A DNA stretch of 32,077 nucleotides from Thermoplasmata archaeon (GTDB lineage: Archaea; Thermoplasmatota; Thermoplasmata; Lutacidiplasmatales; UBA184): assembly GCA_030037815.1 (NCBI GenBank), contig JASHPZ010000023.1:1-32077 (forward strand), in the 5' to 3' direction. Position 1 is the first letter of the stretch, and each line of letters opens with the position of its first letter. Below the pieces are notes generated by a model that made no database searches, was not told the DNA's origin, and worked only from the letters and a program-made list of their open reading frames with translations. This document shows positions 7,091 to 14,141 of this stretch, piece after piece. The position numbers and the translations under genes were made by a program.

Positions 7091-8515
7091 GTGGCCGCCT
7101 CCCGGGCCGTCGGCTTCCTCACCCTCCGAGAAGTGCGTCGGTTCATCGCCTTCTCCCACGCCCGAATGGCCGTGGCGTTCTTCGCGCTCGTCTACGCGCT
7201 CGGGGCGATGCTCTGGGGCGGCATGCTCGTGCTGACCCCGACCCGATTGCCCTACTCGATCCTGATCTTCACCGGCAACGACCTCGGGCAGCAGGCGTGG
7301 AACTATCCCGGCCTGCTGATCACCACCCCCTGGGCCGTGGTGACGTTGCCGTTCTTCACGACGCTCACGATGGTCGTGTCGGCCTACGCGGTCGGTCTCG
7401 GGATGACCGTCGCGTTCCTCCTCGTCGTCCGGCTCGTCCGCCCGGTCGCCGCGTCCGGCCGGCAGTCGGCGGCGATGGGGTCGCTGACCGGCCTGACGCC
7501 GGCGATGATCAGCCTCGTCACGCTCGGCGCCTGCTGCTCGACCACGGGGGTCGCGACGGCCGGAATCGGCCTGATCGCGACCGCGAGCGGGACGTCCGTC
7601 GCGACGCTGCTCGTCAACAACTGGTATCTCGGGGTGTTCCAGGTCGCGATCGTCTGGGTCGCGCTGGTCGCCCAGGAGCTCCTCCTGCTCGTCTACGGCG
7701 GTCTCTTCGGGCTCGAACCGACGGCGGGTTCCGCGCGAGCGCCCCCGCGGTACGACCGAAAGTTCGCGGTCGGTGCGGCTCTGCGGGCAGCCCTGTTCGT
7801 GGGGGGCCTCCTCTGGTGCCTGACGGCGCTCTCCGACTGGACGACGATCTCGCCGGTCGGGGCCGGCGCCGGCCTGTGGTTCCGCTGGCTGTTCCAGCAC
7901 TTCCTCCTCGGCGGGGTCGCGATGGCGGCCGCGCTCTTCCCGCTCGAGACGCGCGCGGTGTTCGCCCGGGCCGCGGCCCGGTCGGCGCGATGGACGCGCG
8001 TAGCCGTCCTGCTCGCGGCCTCCCTCGCGTCGCTCGCCGGTTGCGTCCTTCTCCTGGACGTGAGTCCGTGGCTCGCCGGCGCCGCGGCGATCTCCGCCGC
8101 CGCCGGCCTCGGATACGCGGTCTACCGCTGGATCCCCGAAGCGCCGCTCGTCCTCGCGGGGTACGTGGCCGTCTCCGCCGTCGTCACGCTCACCTGGGTG
8201 CCGTCGGCGTGGGCGGCCGCCGGGGTCGAGACGCTCGGAGCCCAACTGCTCGGGCTCGCGGGCGCCCCCGTCGGCTGGGGGGCGGCGTCGGTGTCGCTCT
8301 ACGACCCGGGAGTCTACGTGCGGTTGGTCCTCGGCTATGCGCTCCTCGGCGCGTTCGCCCTCGTGAGCGCGCTCGCGCCTACGCGGTCGTTCGAGCCCCT
8401 TTCGTGGTCGGTCGGACGGCCGGTGTCCGACGGAGGGCCGATCGACGCCGAGCGCTCCGCGCGACTGTCCCCGAATCCGGTCCGCGTGCAGGACCGTTCG
8501 GACGGCCCGGCGTAG
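7091..8515 (+). CDS. Multi-pass membrane protein of unknown function
   Basis: The 474-residue protein is mostly hydrophobic, with roughly 10-12 predicted membrane helices (for example MAVAFFALVYALGAMLWGGM, VSAYAVGLGMTVAFLLVVRL and ALLGAFALVSAL) and a hydrophilic C-terminal tail of about 40 residues. A buried-looking segment LTLGACCSTTG puts adjacent cysteines at 148-149 next to Ser/Thr residues, near the end of a helix; such a pair could bind a metal or be redox-active, but this is speculation. I do not recognise the family. The GTG 7091 start fits the TATA box 26 bases upstream. It appears monocistronic: a GC-rich inverted repeat and a new promoter-like element separate it from the dehydrogenase gene. 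Confidence 0.75.
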   Translation: MAASRAVGFLTLREVRRFIAFSHARMAVAFFALVYALGAMLWGGMLVLTPTRLPYSILIFTGNDLGQQAWNYPGLLITTPWAVVTLPFFTTLTMVVSAYAVGLGMTVAFLLVVRLVRPVAASGRQSAAMGSLTGLTPAMISLVTLGACCSTTGVATAGIGLIATASGTSVATLLVNNWYLGVFQVAIVWVALVAQELLLLVYGGLFGLEPTAGSARAPPRYDRKFAVGAALRAALFVGGLLWCLTALSDWTTISPVGAGAGLWFRWLFQHFLLGGVAMAAALFPLETRAVFARAAARSARWTRVAVLLAASLASLAGCVLLLDVSPWLAGAAAISAAAGLGYAVYRWIPEAPLVLAGYVAVSAVVTLTWVPSAWAAAGVETLGAQLLGLAGAPVGWGAASVSLYDPGVYVRLVLGYALLGAFALVSALAPTRSFEPLSWSVGRPVSDGGPIDAERSARLSPNPVRVQDRSDGPA

Positions 8516-8552
8516 GCCCGTCGTCTGTCGTAGCGGACGTGCCCCCGCGCGA

Positions 8553-8571
8553 CGCCCCGCTTCGGCGGGGG
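8553..8571 (+). terminator. GC-rich hairpin after the membrane protein gene
   Basis: In the 112-base gap after the stop at 8515, gccccgc and the following gcgggggc can pair around a short ttcg loop. There is no long T-run, so termination is only suggested. Confidence 0.35.
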
Positions 8572-8627
8572 CGCCCGGGCGTTGCTCCGTTATGTAGCGC
8601 CCCGCGGTCGGCCGCTGCGAGGGGCGG

Positions 8628-9590
8628 ATGCGGGTCGCGAAGGCCGGGGTCGTGGGGGCCGGAACGATGGGCGCCGCGATCGCGGAGCTGCTGGCGTACA
8701 ACGGGATCGACGTCGTGCTGAAAGACGTGGATTCGCCGACGGTCGACAAGGGACTCGCGCGGGTCCGCTCCATCGTGGACGAGCTGGTCGACTTCCACGC
8801 GGGACGCGCGGAGCGCGAGGTCGAGCGCGTGCGCGGCCTCGTCGGGACCCTCGAGCCGGTCCAGGAGGCTCGGATCCGCGCCGCGCTCGCGCCGAAATTC
8901 ACGCGCGCGCGGGGCGACGAGGTCGTCGCCCGCGTGCACGGGACGACCGACTTCTCGGAATTCGGCGACGTCGACTTGGTCGTCGAAGCCGTGTTCGAGC
9001 GGTCCGAGGTCAAGCGCCCCGTGCTCGAGGCCGTGGACGCGGTCGCGCCGGACCACGCCGTGCTCGGGACGAACACCTCGTCCCTTTCCGTCACGCGCCT
9101 CGCCCGCGGGCTCCGGCACGCCCGCGCGACGCTCGTGACGCATTTCTTCAACCCGCCGTACACCCTGCCGCTGGTCGAGGTGGCCGGCGGCGTCGAGACG
9201 CGCGAGGAGGTCGTCAGCGAGACGGTCGAGTTCCTGGGCGGCCTCCGGAACCACCGCTACCCGCTCGTCCCGATCCGCGTGAAGGACGCGCCGGCGTTCG
9301 TCGTCAACCGCCTGTTGATCCCGGTGCTGAACGAAGCCTGTTTCGCGCTGGACGAACAGGTCGCCGGCGCTCGGGACATCGACGCCGCGATGAAGGCCGG
9401 CGCCGGCATGCCGATGGGGCCGTTCGAGTTGGCCGACCTCATCGGACTCGACGTCGCGCTCGAAGTCGCCGAGACCCTCCACCGCGAGTTCGGGGACCCG
9501 AAGTACCGACCCGCCTACGCGCTCCGCCGGCTCGTCGACGCGGGACACCTGGGGCGGAAGACCGGCCGCGGATTCTACGAGTACGCGTGA
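8628..9590 (+). CDS. 3-hydroxyacyl-CoA dehydrogenase
   Basis: This NAD-dependent enzyme oxidises L-3-hydroxyacyl-CoA to 3-ketoacyl-CoA. The 320 residues include the N-terminal Rossmann motif GAGTMG (10-15), the NTSSLS serine, the catalytic HFFNPP (His172) with the downstream glutamate in PLVEV, and the conserved PAFVVNRLL asparagine segment opening the C-terminal helical domain. The C-terminus GRKTGRGFYEY is typical. The length fits the stand-alone enzyme (about 280-320); no enoyl-CoA hydratase domain is fused. ATG 8628 is chosen because MRVAKAGVVGAG starts the Rossmann fold directly. A weak promoter-like gttatgtag lies about 35 bases upstream. With the nearby acyl-CoA ligase, thiolase-like/DUF35 pair and SCP2 protein, it suggests acyl-CoA oxidation or synthesis. 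Substrate chain length cannot be read from the sequence. Confidence 0.93.
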   Translation: MRVAKAGVVGAGTMGAAIAELLAYNGIDVVLKDVDSPTVDKGLARVRSIVDELVDFHAGRAEREVERVRGLVGTLEPVQEARIRAALAPKFTRARGDEVVARVHGTTDFSEFGDVDLVVEAVFERSEVKRPVLEAVDAVAPDHAVLGTNTSSLSVTRLARGLRHARATLVTHFFNPPYTLPLVEVAGGVETREEVVSETVEFLGGLRNHRYPLVPIRVKDAPAFVVNRLLIPVLNEACFALDEQVAGARDIDAAMKAGAGMPMGPFELADLIGLDVALEVAETLHREFGDPKYRPAYALRRLVDAGHLGRKTGRGFYEYA

Positions 9591-9652
9591 CCCGTCGGCC
9601 GCCAGGGGCGGGATGCGGGTTGAAATAGTCGGACCGCCGAGACGTTGCCCAC

Positions 9653-10015
9653 ATGAGCGACGCCCCGACCGCGGTCATGGAAGGTCTGATGGCGGAGATC
9701 TCCGCCGCCGTGGAGACCGACCTCGCACGCCCGTGGTGCATCCACCGCCTCTACGAGGAGGTCGTCAGCCCGAGCGGACGATTCCCGCTGGACGACCTTT
9801 TGCTCAAGACCGAGCTTGCCGCCAACCAGCTCGCCGCCCGGGGCGAGCTGCGCGCCGAGCCGATCTCGACCGTGTCGATCGGCGTCCACTGCCAGGACAG
9901 TCTCTACTGGTCGGTGCACGCCGCGCCGGGCCGTCTCGAGGAGTTCGGTCCCGAGTACGAGTCGCCGCGCGTCCTCTACCGCCTCGCCTCCCACTTCCGC
10001 TGCCAGGGGCTCTAG
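9653..10015 (+). CDS. Hypothetical protein, 120 residues
   Basis: The protein is a soluble, mixed alpha/beta 120-mer with no signal peptide or membrane helix. The N-terminal 60 residues are helical (MEGLMAEISAAVETDLARPW, then LDDLLLKTELAANQLAARGEL). The C-terminal half has strands with VSIGVHCQDSLYWSV and ends in SHFRCQGL. It holds three cysteines and no recognisable catalytic motif. ATG 9653 lies about 30 bases after the promoter-like gaaatagtc (9619-9627). Codon use matches its neighbours and the gene sits snugly between dehydrogenase and SCP2 genes, so I regard it as real, but I cannot name a function. Confidence 0.65.
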   Translation: MSDAPTAVMEGLMAEISAAVETDLARPWCIHRLYEEVVSPSGRFPLDDLLLKTELAANQLAARGELRAEPISTVSIGVHCQDSLYWSVHAAPGRLEEFGPEYESPRVLYRLASHFRCQGL

Positions 10016-10029
10016 GGCGGACCGCACCC

Positions 10030-10036
10030 CCTAAGG
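10030..10036 (+). promoter_or_regulatory. TATA-like box of the SCP2-domain gene
   Basis: The box cctaagg is centred about 25 bases before ATG 10058, directly after the stop of the preceding small gene. Confidence 0.45.
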
Positions 10037-10057
10037 CCCGCGGGGGTTGGCCGGGGG

Positions 10058-10447
10058 ATGCGGTTCCCGAGCGCCGAGTGGGCGGACGCCTACCGGGCGC
10101 AGCTCGGCGACAACGCGGCGTACCGGGAGGCGGCCCGGGCGTGGGAGGGGGACATCCTGCTCCGCGTCACCGGGACGCCCGCGCCCGGGATCCTTCTCCG
10201 ACTGTCGCACGGGGAGTGCACCGCCGCGGAGTTTTACCCCGACTCCGGGCCCGTCGGCAGCGAGTTCGTGTACGAGGGACCGATCGAGCAGTGGCGCCGG
10301 CTGATCCGCCGCGAGATCGATCCGGTCCGGGCGATCCTCGACGGCACGTTCCGGGTGCGCGGGAACCTCGCGAAGCTGATGCGGTTCAACCGGGCGGCCA
10401 AGGAGCTAGTCGAGACCGCGACCCGGGTCCCGACGGACCCCGAGTAG
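10058..10447 (+). CDS. SCP2 (sterol carrier protein 2)-like lipid-binding protein
   Basis: The 129-residue protein fits a single SCP2 domain. It has an N-terminal helix (SAEWADAYRAQLGDNAAYREA), the WEGDILLRV strand region, a hydrophobic ligand-binding sheet ending EFVYEGPIEQW, and the characteristic DPVRAILDGTFRVRGNLAKLM motif of family members (a W-x-x-I...D-x-x-x-A-I-L-x-G-x-x-x-x-x-G pattern). Such proteins bind fatty acyl-CoAs or other lipids and may present them to enzymes; in eukaryotic SCP-x the domain is fused to a thiolase. Here a thiolase-like protein and a hydroxyacyl-CoA dehydrogenase lie within 5 kb, which supports a role in acyl-CoA handling by inference. ATG 10058 follows a TATA-like box at leaderless distance. 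Confidence 0.75.
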   Translation: MRFPSAEWADAYRAQLGDNAAYREAARAWEGDILLRVTGTPAPGILLRLSHGECTAAEFYPDSGPVGSEFVYEGPIEQWRRLIRREIDPVRAILDGTFRVRGNLAKLMRFNRAAKELVETATRVPTDPE

Positions 10448-10455
10448 ACCCCCGA

Positions 10456-11478
10456 CTAGGCCGCGCCGGCTCGGGGCGCGGCCGACGCGGGAGCGGTCGG
10501 AGCCGCCGACGGAACGGCCGGCGCCGAGGTCTTCACGGGCGGCGACGGCGGGCGCGGGGGCGGCGGCATCAGTTTCTGCTTGAAGAACGCGACGACGCGC
10601 CCCCACGCCTCCTCGGCTTTCGGCAGGTCGTACGCCGCCCGGAGGTCGCGCGAAAGGAAGTCGTGGCGCGCCTCCGCGAGGTCCAGGAACTCCACTGGTC
10701 CGTGCGTTTCTGCCGCCGCGCGCTCGAGCTGCGCGCGCGCCCGCCGCGCCGCCGGGTCGCCTGAGCCGGCGACGAACAGCACCGGCGCGGAGACCAGCCG
10801 AACCAGGTCCGACGGGGTGAGCGGCATCGGGTACGCCACGGCGACCGCCAGGAGCTTCGGATCCCGCGCCGCGAGGGCGAGTCCGAGCGACCCGCCGTAG
10901 GACGTCCCGAAGACGCCCGTGCGCGCCGGGTCGACGAGCTCCCGGCCCCGCAGGAACGTGAGCGCGTCGCTGTAGAGCCGAACGATCGGGGCGACTCCGG
11001 ACGACTCGACCGGGACGCCCCCGCGGAACCGGGACCCGACCCGCATGCGGACGTGCTGGCCCGGCCCGACCCCGTCGGTCTTTCCGAGGTCCGGGATCAT
11101 CACCTCGAACCCCTCGCGCGCGAGCCGGATCGCGCCGTCGAGGAGCGTCGTCGTGATCCCGTAGACGTCCGGCGTCAGGAGGAGACCCGGTCGTTTGACG
11201 ACCTTGGTGGGAACCAAGAGGACGGCCGGCGCGCGGCCGGACTTGATCGCGGTCGTCTCGAACCAGACGCGCTCGCTCCGGTAGATCGGGGCGGGTGCGC
11301 CCGGCGCCTTGTCGGTCTTGAGCCAGGTCTTGTTGAGGAAGTCGATCACGCAGAGCTTGAATCGCTCCTTGGCCAGGACGATGACCGCCTGGCGGGTGCC
11401 GCACACGTCGCAGACGCCGACCACGCCGCTGCCGAACGCCGCGTCGGGCAGGTCGAGCAGCCGGTCGTCGTCCCGCAT
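10456..11478 (-). CDS. Alpha/beta hydrolase (dienelactone hydrolase-like) with N-terminal cysteine motif and Pro/Ala-rich tail
   Basis: The protein has 340 residues. The nucleophile elbow is GTSYGG with Ser193; Asp241 (AGSGD) and His272 (EARHDF) complete a plausible triad in the order expected for the dienelactone hydrolase/prolyl-oligopeptidase-like superfamily. Residues about 80-290 form the hydrolase domain. The first 60 residues carry CDVC (23-26) and a further Cys43, possibly a small metal-binding knuckle, which is not usual for the family. The last 40 residues are Pro/Ala-rich and look disordered. The substrate is unknown; an ester or thioester from the neighbouring acyl-CoA genes is conceivable. 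ATG 11478 lies 36 bases after cttaacc (11511-11517), which overlaps the stop codon of the PIN-domain gene, so it may have its own promoter or be the last gene of the operon. Confidence 0.82.
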   Translation of the reverse strand: MRDDDRLLDLPDAAFGSGVVGVCDVCGTRQAVIVLAKERFKLCVIDFLNKTWLKTDKAPGAPAPIYRSERVWFETTAIKSGRAPAVLLVPTKVVKRPGLLLTPDVYGITTTLLDGAIRLAREGFEVMIPDLGKTDGVGPGQHVRMRVGSRFRGGVPVESSGVAPIVRLYSDALTFLRGRELVDPARTGVFGTSYGGSLGLALAARDPKLLAVAVAYPMPLTPSDLVRLVSAPVLFVAGSGDPAARRARAQLERAAAETHGPVEFLDLAEARHDFLSRDLRAAYDLPKAEEAWGRVVAFFKQKLMPPPPRPPSPPVKTSAPAVPSAAPTAPASAAPRAGAA

Positions 11479-11511
11479 CGCGCTCCGCGCCGTTCGAGCC
11501 GCGCTCGATTC

Positions 11512-11916
11512 TTAACCGTTGCCGGACGCACGGCTCCGAGTCGGCGGTCGGAGCTCGAGGCGATGCCGGTCGCGAGGCGTGAGCACCGACACGCCCGCCC
11601 GACGGAGCCGCTCGACAAGGGCGCGGTCCGCCGTCGTGACGCTGGCCCGCGCGCGGACCGCGGCCCGCACGATCGCGTCGTCCCCCTGCCCCGAGGTCGC
11701 GAGGGTCGGCAGCGAGGCGACCCACGCCCGCGCGGCCGACGCGTGCGCGACGCCGCGGCGGGCGAGCCCGTCGAGCTCGACCCGGACCGAGACCGGCACG
11801 ACGACCTCGGCTCCGGGGACGAGTCGCTCCACCTCGGCGAAGAGCGGAAATCCGCTGCGGAACGGGAGGAGCGCCGCGTTTGCGTCCAGGAGGACGAGCG
11901 GACGCCGGCGCCGCAC
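11512..11916 (-). CDS. PIN-domain protein of the archaeal Fcf1/Utp23-like (COG1412) type
   Basis: This is a predicted RNA-binding or RNA-cleaving PIN domain of 134 residues. VLLDANAALLP gives the first acidic residue (Asp11), VSVRVELDGLA the glutamate (Glu47), GQGDDAIV the aspartates (79-80), and TTADRALVERLRRAGV the last aspartate (Asp97). The layout matches COG1412 proteins, relatives of eukaryotic rRNA-processing factors Fcf1/Utp23, better than toxin VapC proteins, and no antitoxin gene is adjacent. The C-terminal RHRLEL strand is also typical. The GTG start at 11916 lies four bases after the stop of the acyl-CoA ligase gene, so the two are likely co-transcribed, an unexpected pairing. Confidence 0.8.
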   Translation of the reverse strand: MRRRRPLVLLDANAALLPFRSGFPLFAEVERLVPGAEVVVPVSVRVELDGLARRGVAHASAARAWVASLPTLATSGQGDDAIVRAAVRARASVTTADRALVERLRRAGVSVLTPRDRHRLELRPPTRSRASGNG

Positions 11917-11920
11917 GACG

Positions 11921-13507
11921 CTACGGGCGCTTGAGGACGATCCCGAGCCGGTCGCGGTCGTGTTCGATGCCTCCCTTCCGCCCGCGCAGGACGTACCGCT
12001 GCGCCTTCTGGTTCGCGGTCTTCGGGATCTCCTCGATGAACTCGAGGTACTTCGGGACCATGAAGAACGGGAGCTCGGCCACGCAGAACTCGAACAGCGC
12101 GGTCGGCGTCACCGTCGCGCCGGGCTTCAACTGGACGAACGCCTTCACGTCCTCCTCGCCGAGCGGCGACGGCACCCCGACCACCACCGACTCGAAGACC
12201 GCCGGGTGCCGATTGAGCACCGACTCCACGTCGTACGGCGCGAGGTTCTCGCCCCGTCGGCGGATGACGTCCTTCTTCCGGTCGACGAAGTAGTAGTAGC
12301 CGTCCCGGTCGCGGGTGACGTAGTCGCCGGTGTGGAACCAGAGGTTCCGCCACGCCTCGACCGTCTTCTCGGGCTTGTTCAGGTACCCGAGGAACATTGA
12401 GTAGGGCGCGCGGGGCCGGACGACCAGTTCGCCGCGCGTGTCCGCGGGAACCGGGCGATCGTCGTCGTCCACCACGTCCGCCTCGACGAACCCGAGCGGG
12501 GTTCCGACCGACCCGACCCGGATCGCCGTCGGCGGGTTCATCAGCGTCGTGCAGCCGCATTCGGTCATTCCGTACAGCTCGACGATCGTCACGCCGAACC
12601 GGCGCTCGAACTCGGGCCACACCGAGCGCGTGGCCCCGGCGGTGAGCGCCGTGTGGACCCCGTGCCCGAGGTCCGTCGGCGCCGCCGGTTGCTTGAACAG
12701 GACGTTCACCATCGCGATCAGGAGCGAGACGTGGGTCGCGCCCATCGTCCGAGCCGTCGTCCAGAACGTCGAGGCGTGGAATCGCTCGTCGAACGCGGCG
12801 GTGAGGTCGTAGAGCAGTGCCGTGAGGGTGGTCATCTCCTGCGCATTGCAGTGGAACAGCGGAAGTCCGGTGAACAGGACCGACGCGGGGTCGAGCCGGC
12901 TCCTCCGTCCGATCTCGAGCGGCGTGAGGATCTGCTTCTCGTGCGGGATGATCGCCCCCTTCGGGGGACCGGTCGTCCCGCTCGTGTACATGATCGAGAC
13001 CGGGTCGTGCGGGGCCGGCGCCGCGCGCGCCTCGAACGGCCGGTCGGACAGGAGCTCGTCGAAGGGGGCGACCCCGGGCACGGCGGCGCCGTCCGAGGGA
13101 GAGGTCGTCCACTCGCGCGAGATTCCCAGCGCCGTGCGGAACGGCGCGTACGGTTCCCACAGGCGCGCGTCGCAGACGATCGCCGCGGGCGCGCTATCGG
13201 CCAGCTCGTAGCGCAGGATCTCGCCCTTGAGCCCGGTGTTCAACGGGACGAGGACCGCGCCCAGTTTCGCCAGGGCGAACCAGAGCAGCGGGAACTCGGG
13301 GGTGTTGTAGAGCAGCGCCGCCACCCGGTCGCCGGCGCGGATCCCCGCATCGGCGAGGCCGCGCGCCACGCGGTCCGAGTCCCGGTCGAGGCCCGCGTAC
13401 GTCAGCTCGCGTCCCGGAAAGCGGAGTGCGCACTTGCTGCCGTTCTTCGCGGCCTTTGCCCGCACGAGGGTGGCGAGGTCGTGGAACTCCTCGCCCGGGT
13501 CCAGCAC
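11921..13507 (-). CDS. AMP-forming acyl-CoA synthetase
   Basis: This enzyme activates a carboxylic acid to the acyl-adenylate and then the CoA thioester. In 528 residues it has the P-loop-like IMYTSGTTGPPKG (172-184), the YGMTECG motif, WFHTGDY, the hinge motif DRKKDVIRRRGENLAPYDVE, and the catalytic lysine near the C-terminus in TANQKAQR (about Lys501). The length and motifs fit ANL-superfamily ligases close to the crotonobetaine/medium-chain acyl-CoA ligase branch; the acid cannot be assigned. GTG 13507 is favoured because cttatc (13533-13538 on this strand) lies about 28 bases upstream. It heads a minus-strand set with the PIN protein and possibly the hydrolase, and is divergent from the Nudix gene. 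A CoA ligase here fits the acyl-CoA theme of the region. Confidence 0.92.
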   Translation of the reverse strand: MLDPGEEFHDLATLVRAKAAKNGSKCALRFPGRELTYAGLDRDSDRVARGLADAGIRAGDRVAALLYNTPEFPLLWFALAKLGAVLVPLNTGLKGEILRYELADSAPAAIVCDARLWEPYAPFRTALGISREWTTSPSDGAAVPGVAPFDELLSDRPFEARAAPAPHDPVSIMYTSGTTGPPKGAIIPHEKQILTPLEIGRRSRLDPASVLFTGLPLFHCNAQEMTTLTALLYDLTAAFDERFHASTFWTTARTMGATHVSLLIAMVNVLFKQPAAPTDLGHGVHTALTAGATRSVWPEFERRFGVTIVELYGMTECGCTTLMNPPTAIRVGSVGTPLGFVEADVVDDDDRPVPADTRGELVVRPRAPYSMFLGYLNKPEKTVEAWRNLWFHTGDYVTRDRDGYYYFVDRKKDVIRRRGENLAPYDVESVLNRHPAVFESVVVGVPSPLGEEDVKAFVQLKPGATVTPTALFEFCVAELPFFMVPKYLEFIEEIPKTANQKAQRYVLRGRKGGIEHDRDRLGIVLKRP

Positions 13508-13532
13508 GGCGCCGGACGGACTCGTGGACGCG

Positions 13533-13574
13533 GATAAGTCTTCGGCGCGAAGGCCTCGGGGGAGAGTTCTTACG
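13533..13574. promoter_or_regulatory. Divergent promoter pair for acyl-CoA ligase (minus) and Nudix hydrolase (plus)
   Basis: Two TATA-like elements face away from each other. On the minus strand cttatc (13533-13538) is about 28 bases before GTG 13507. On the plus strand gttcttacg (13566-13574) is about 27 bases before GTG 13597. Both spacings predict leaderless mRNAs. Confidence 0.55.
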
Positions 13575-13596
13575 CGGCCCGACCGTTCGTCCGCCC

Positions 13597-14055
13597 GTGC
13601 CGCGCGCGTCCGAACCGTTTCGTCCGGAGGCCCCGATCGTGCCCGAACTCGCCGCGGGCGCGCTCGTGCTCGCGGCCGGCACGCGGGACCTGCTGCTCCT
13701 GCACCACCGGGCGGAGGACCGGTGGTGCTTCCCGAAGGGGCACGTCGACCCGGGCGAGTCGCTCGAGGGGGCGGCGCGCCGCGAGGTCGCCGAAGAATCC
13801 GGGCTCGATCACGTCTCGCTCGAGGGAGAGATTCTCGAGGTCTCCTATCGGTTCTACCGGCCCGAGCGGCGCGAAAACGTGCACAAGACTACGGTCTACT
13901 TCCTCGGTCGGACGATGGACCGCACGCTCACGCTCGAACCGACGTTCGACCGCGCGCAGTGGGTGCGGCTCGATGAGGCGGCGCCGATGATGCCGTACGA
14001 CACCGACCGCGCCGTCCTCGAGGCGGCCGCGGGACGCCTTTCGGAATCGCACTAG
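13597..14055 (+). CDS. Nudix hydrolase
   Basis: The 152-residue protein has a complete Nudix box G-x5-E-x7-R-E-U-x-E-E-x-G-U at residues 48-70 (GHVDPGESLEG...REVAEESGL). The family cleaves nucleoside diphosphates linked to another moiety. The DRWCFPKGHVDPGE context is typical of diadenosine-polyphosphate or related hydrolases of the MutT/Ap4A type, but specificity cannot be fixed. The frame is open upstream into the antisense strand of the ligase gene; GTG 13597 is chosen for its position 27 bases after a TATA-like box. A second GTG about 14 codons later (VPELAAGALV) would also keep the whole fold. Confidence 0.88.
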   Translation: MPRASEPFRPEAPIVPELAAGALVLAAGTRDLLLLHHRAEDRWCFPKGHVDPGESLEGAARREVAEESGLDHVSLEGEILEVSYRFYRPERRENVHKTTVYFLGRTMDRTLTLEPTFDRAQWVRLDEAAPMMPYDTDRAVLEAAAGRLSESH

Positions 14056-14097
14056 GCCACCCGATCGTTCGGTGGGCAAAACGACGGGAAGGGGTTG

Positions 14098-14119
14098 GCC
14101 GGCCCCCCGGGGGGCCGGC
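14098..14119. terminator. Perfect 22-bp palindrome between convergent genes
   Basis: The half-site gccggcccccc is followed at once by its exact reverse complement. It lies in the 86-base gap between the Nudix stop and the stop of the convergent surface-protein gene. A loop-less palindrome could form a hairpin from either strand and serve as a bidirectional terminator, or bind a dimeric protein. No flanking T-run is visible. Confidence 0.4.
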
Positions 14120-14141
14120 AGGTTCGGAGGCGGACGCGGGC

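Noticed and set aside
6542-9163. An 873-codon open frame on the minus strand
   Set aside because: It runs antisense through the DUF35, membrane protein and dehydrogenase genes and the tRNA, with an Arg/Gly/Pro-rich translation typical of a GC-rich shadow frame.
11512-11916. VapC-type toxin-antitoxin system
   Set aside because: No small antitoxin gene is adjacent and the PIN motifs follow the Fcf1/Utp23-like COG1412 pattern.
11346-13160. A 604-codon minus-strand frame
   Set aside because: Shadow of the acyl-CoA ligase and hydrolase genes; no domain in the translation.
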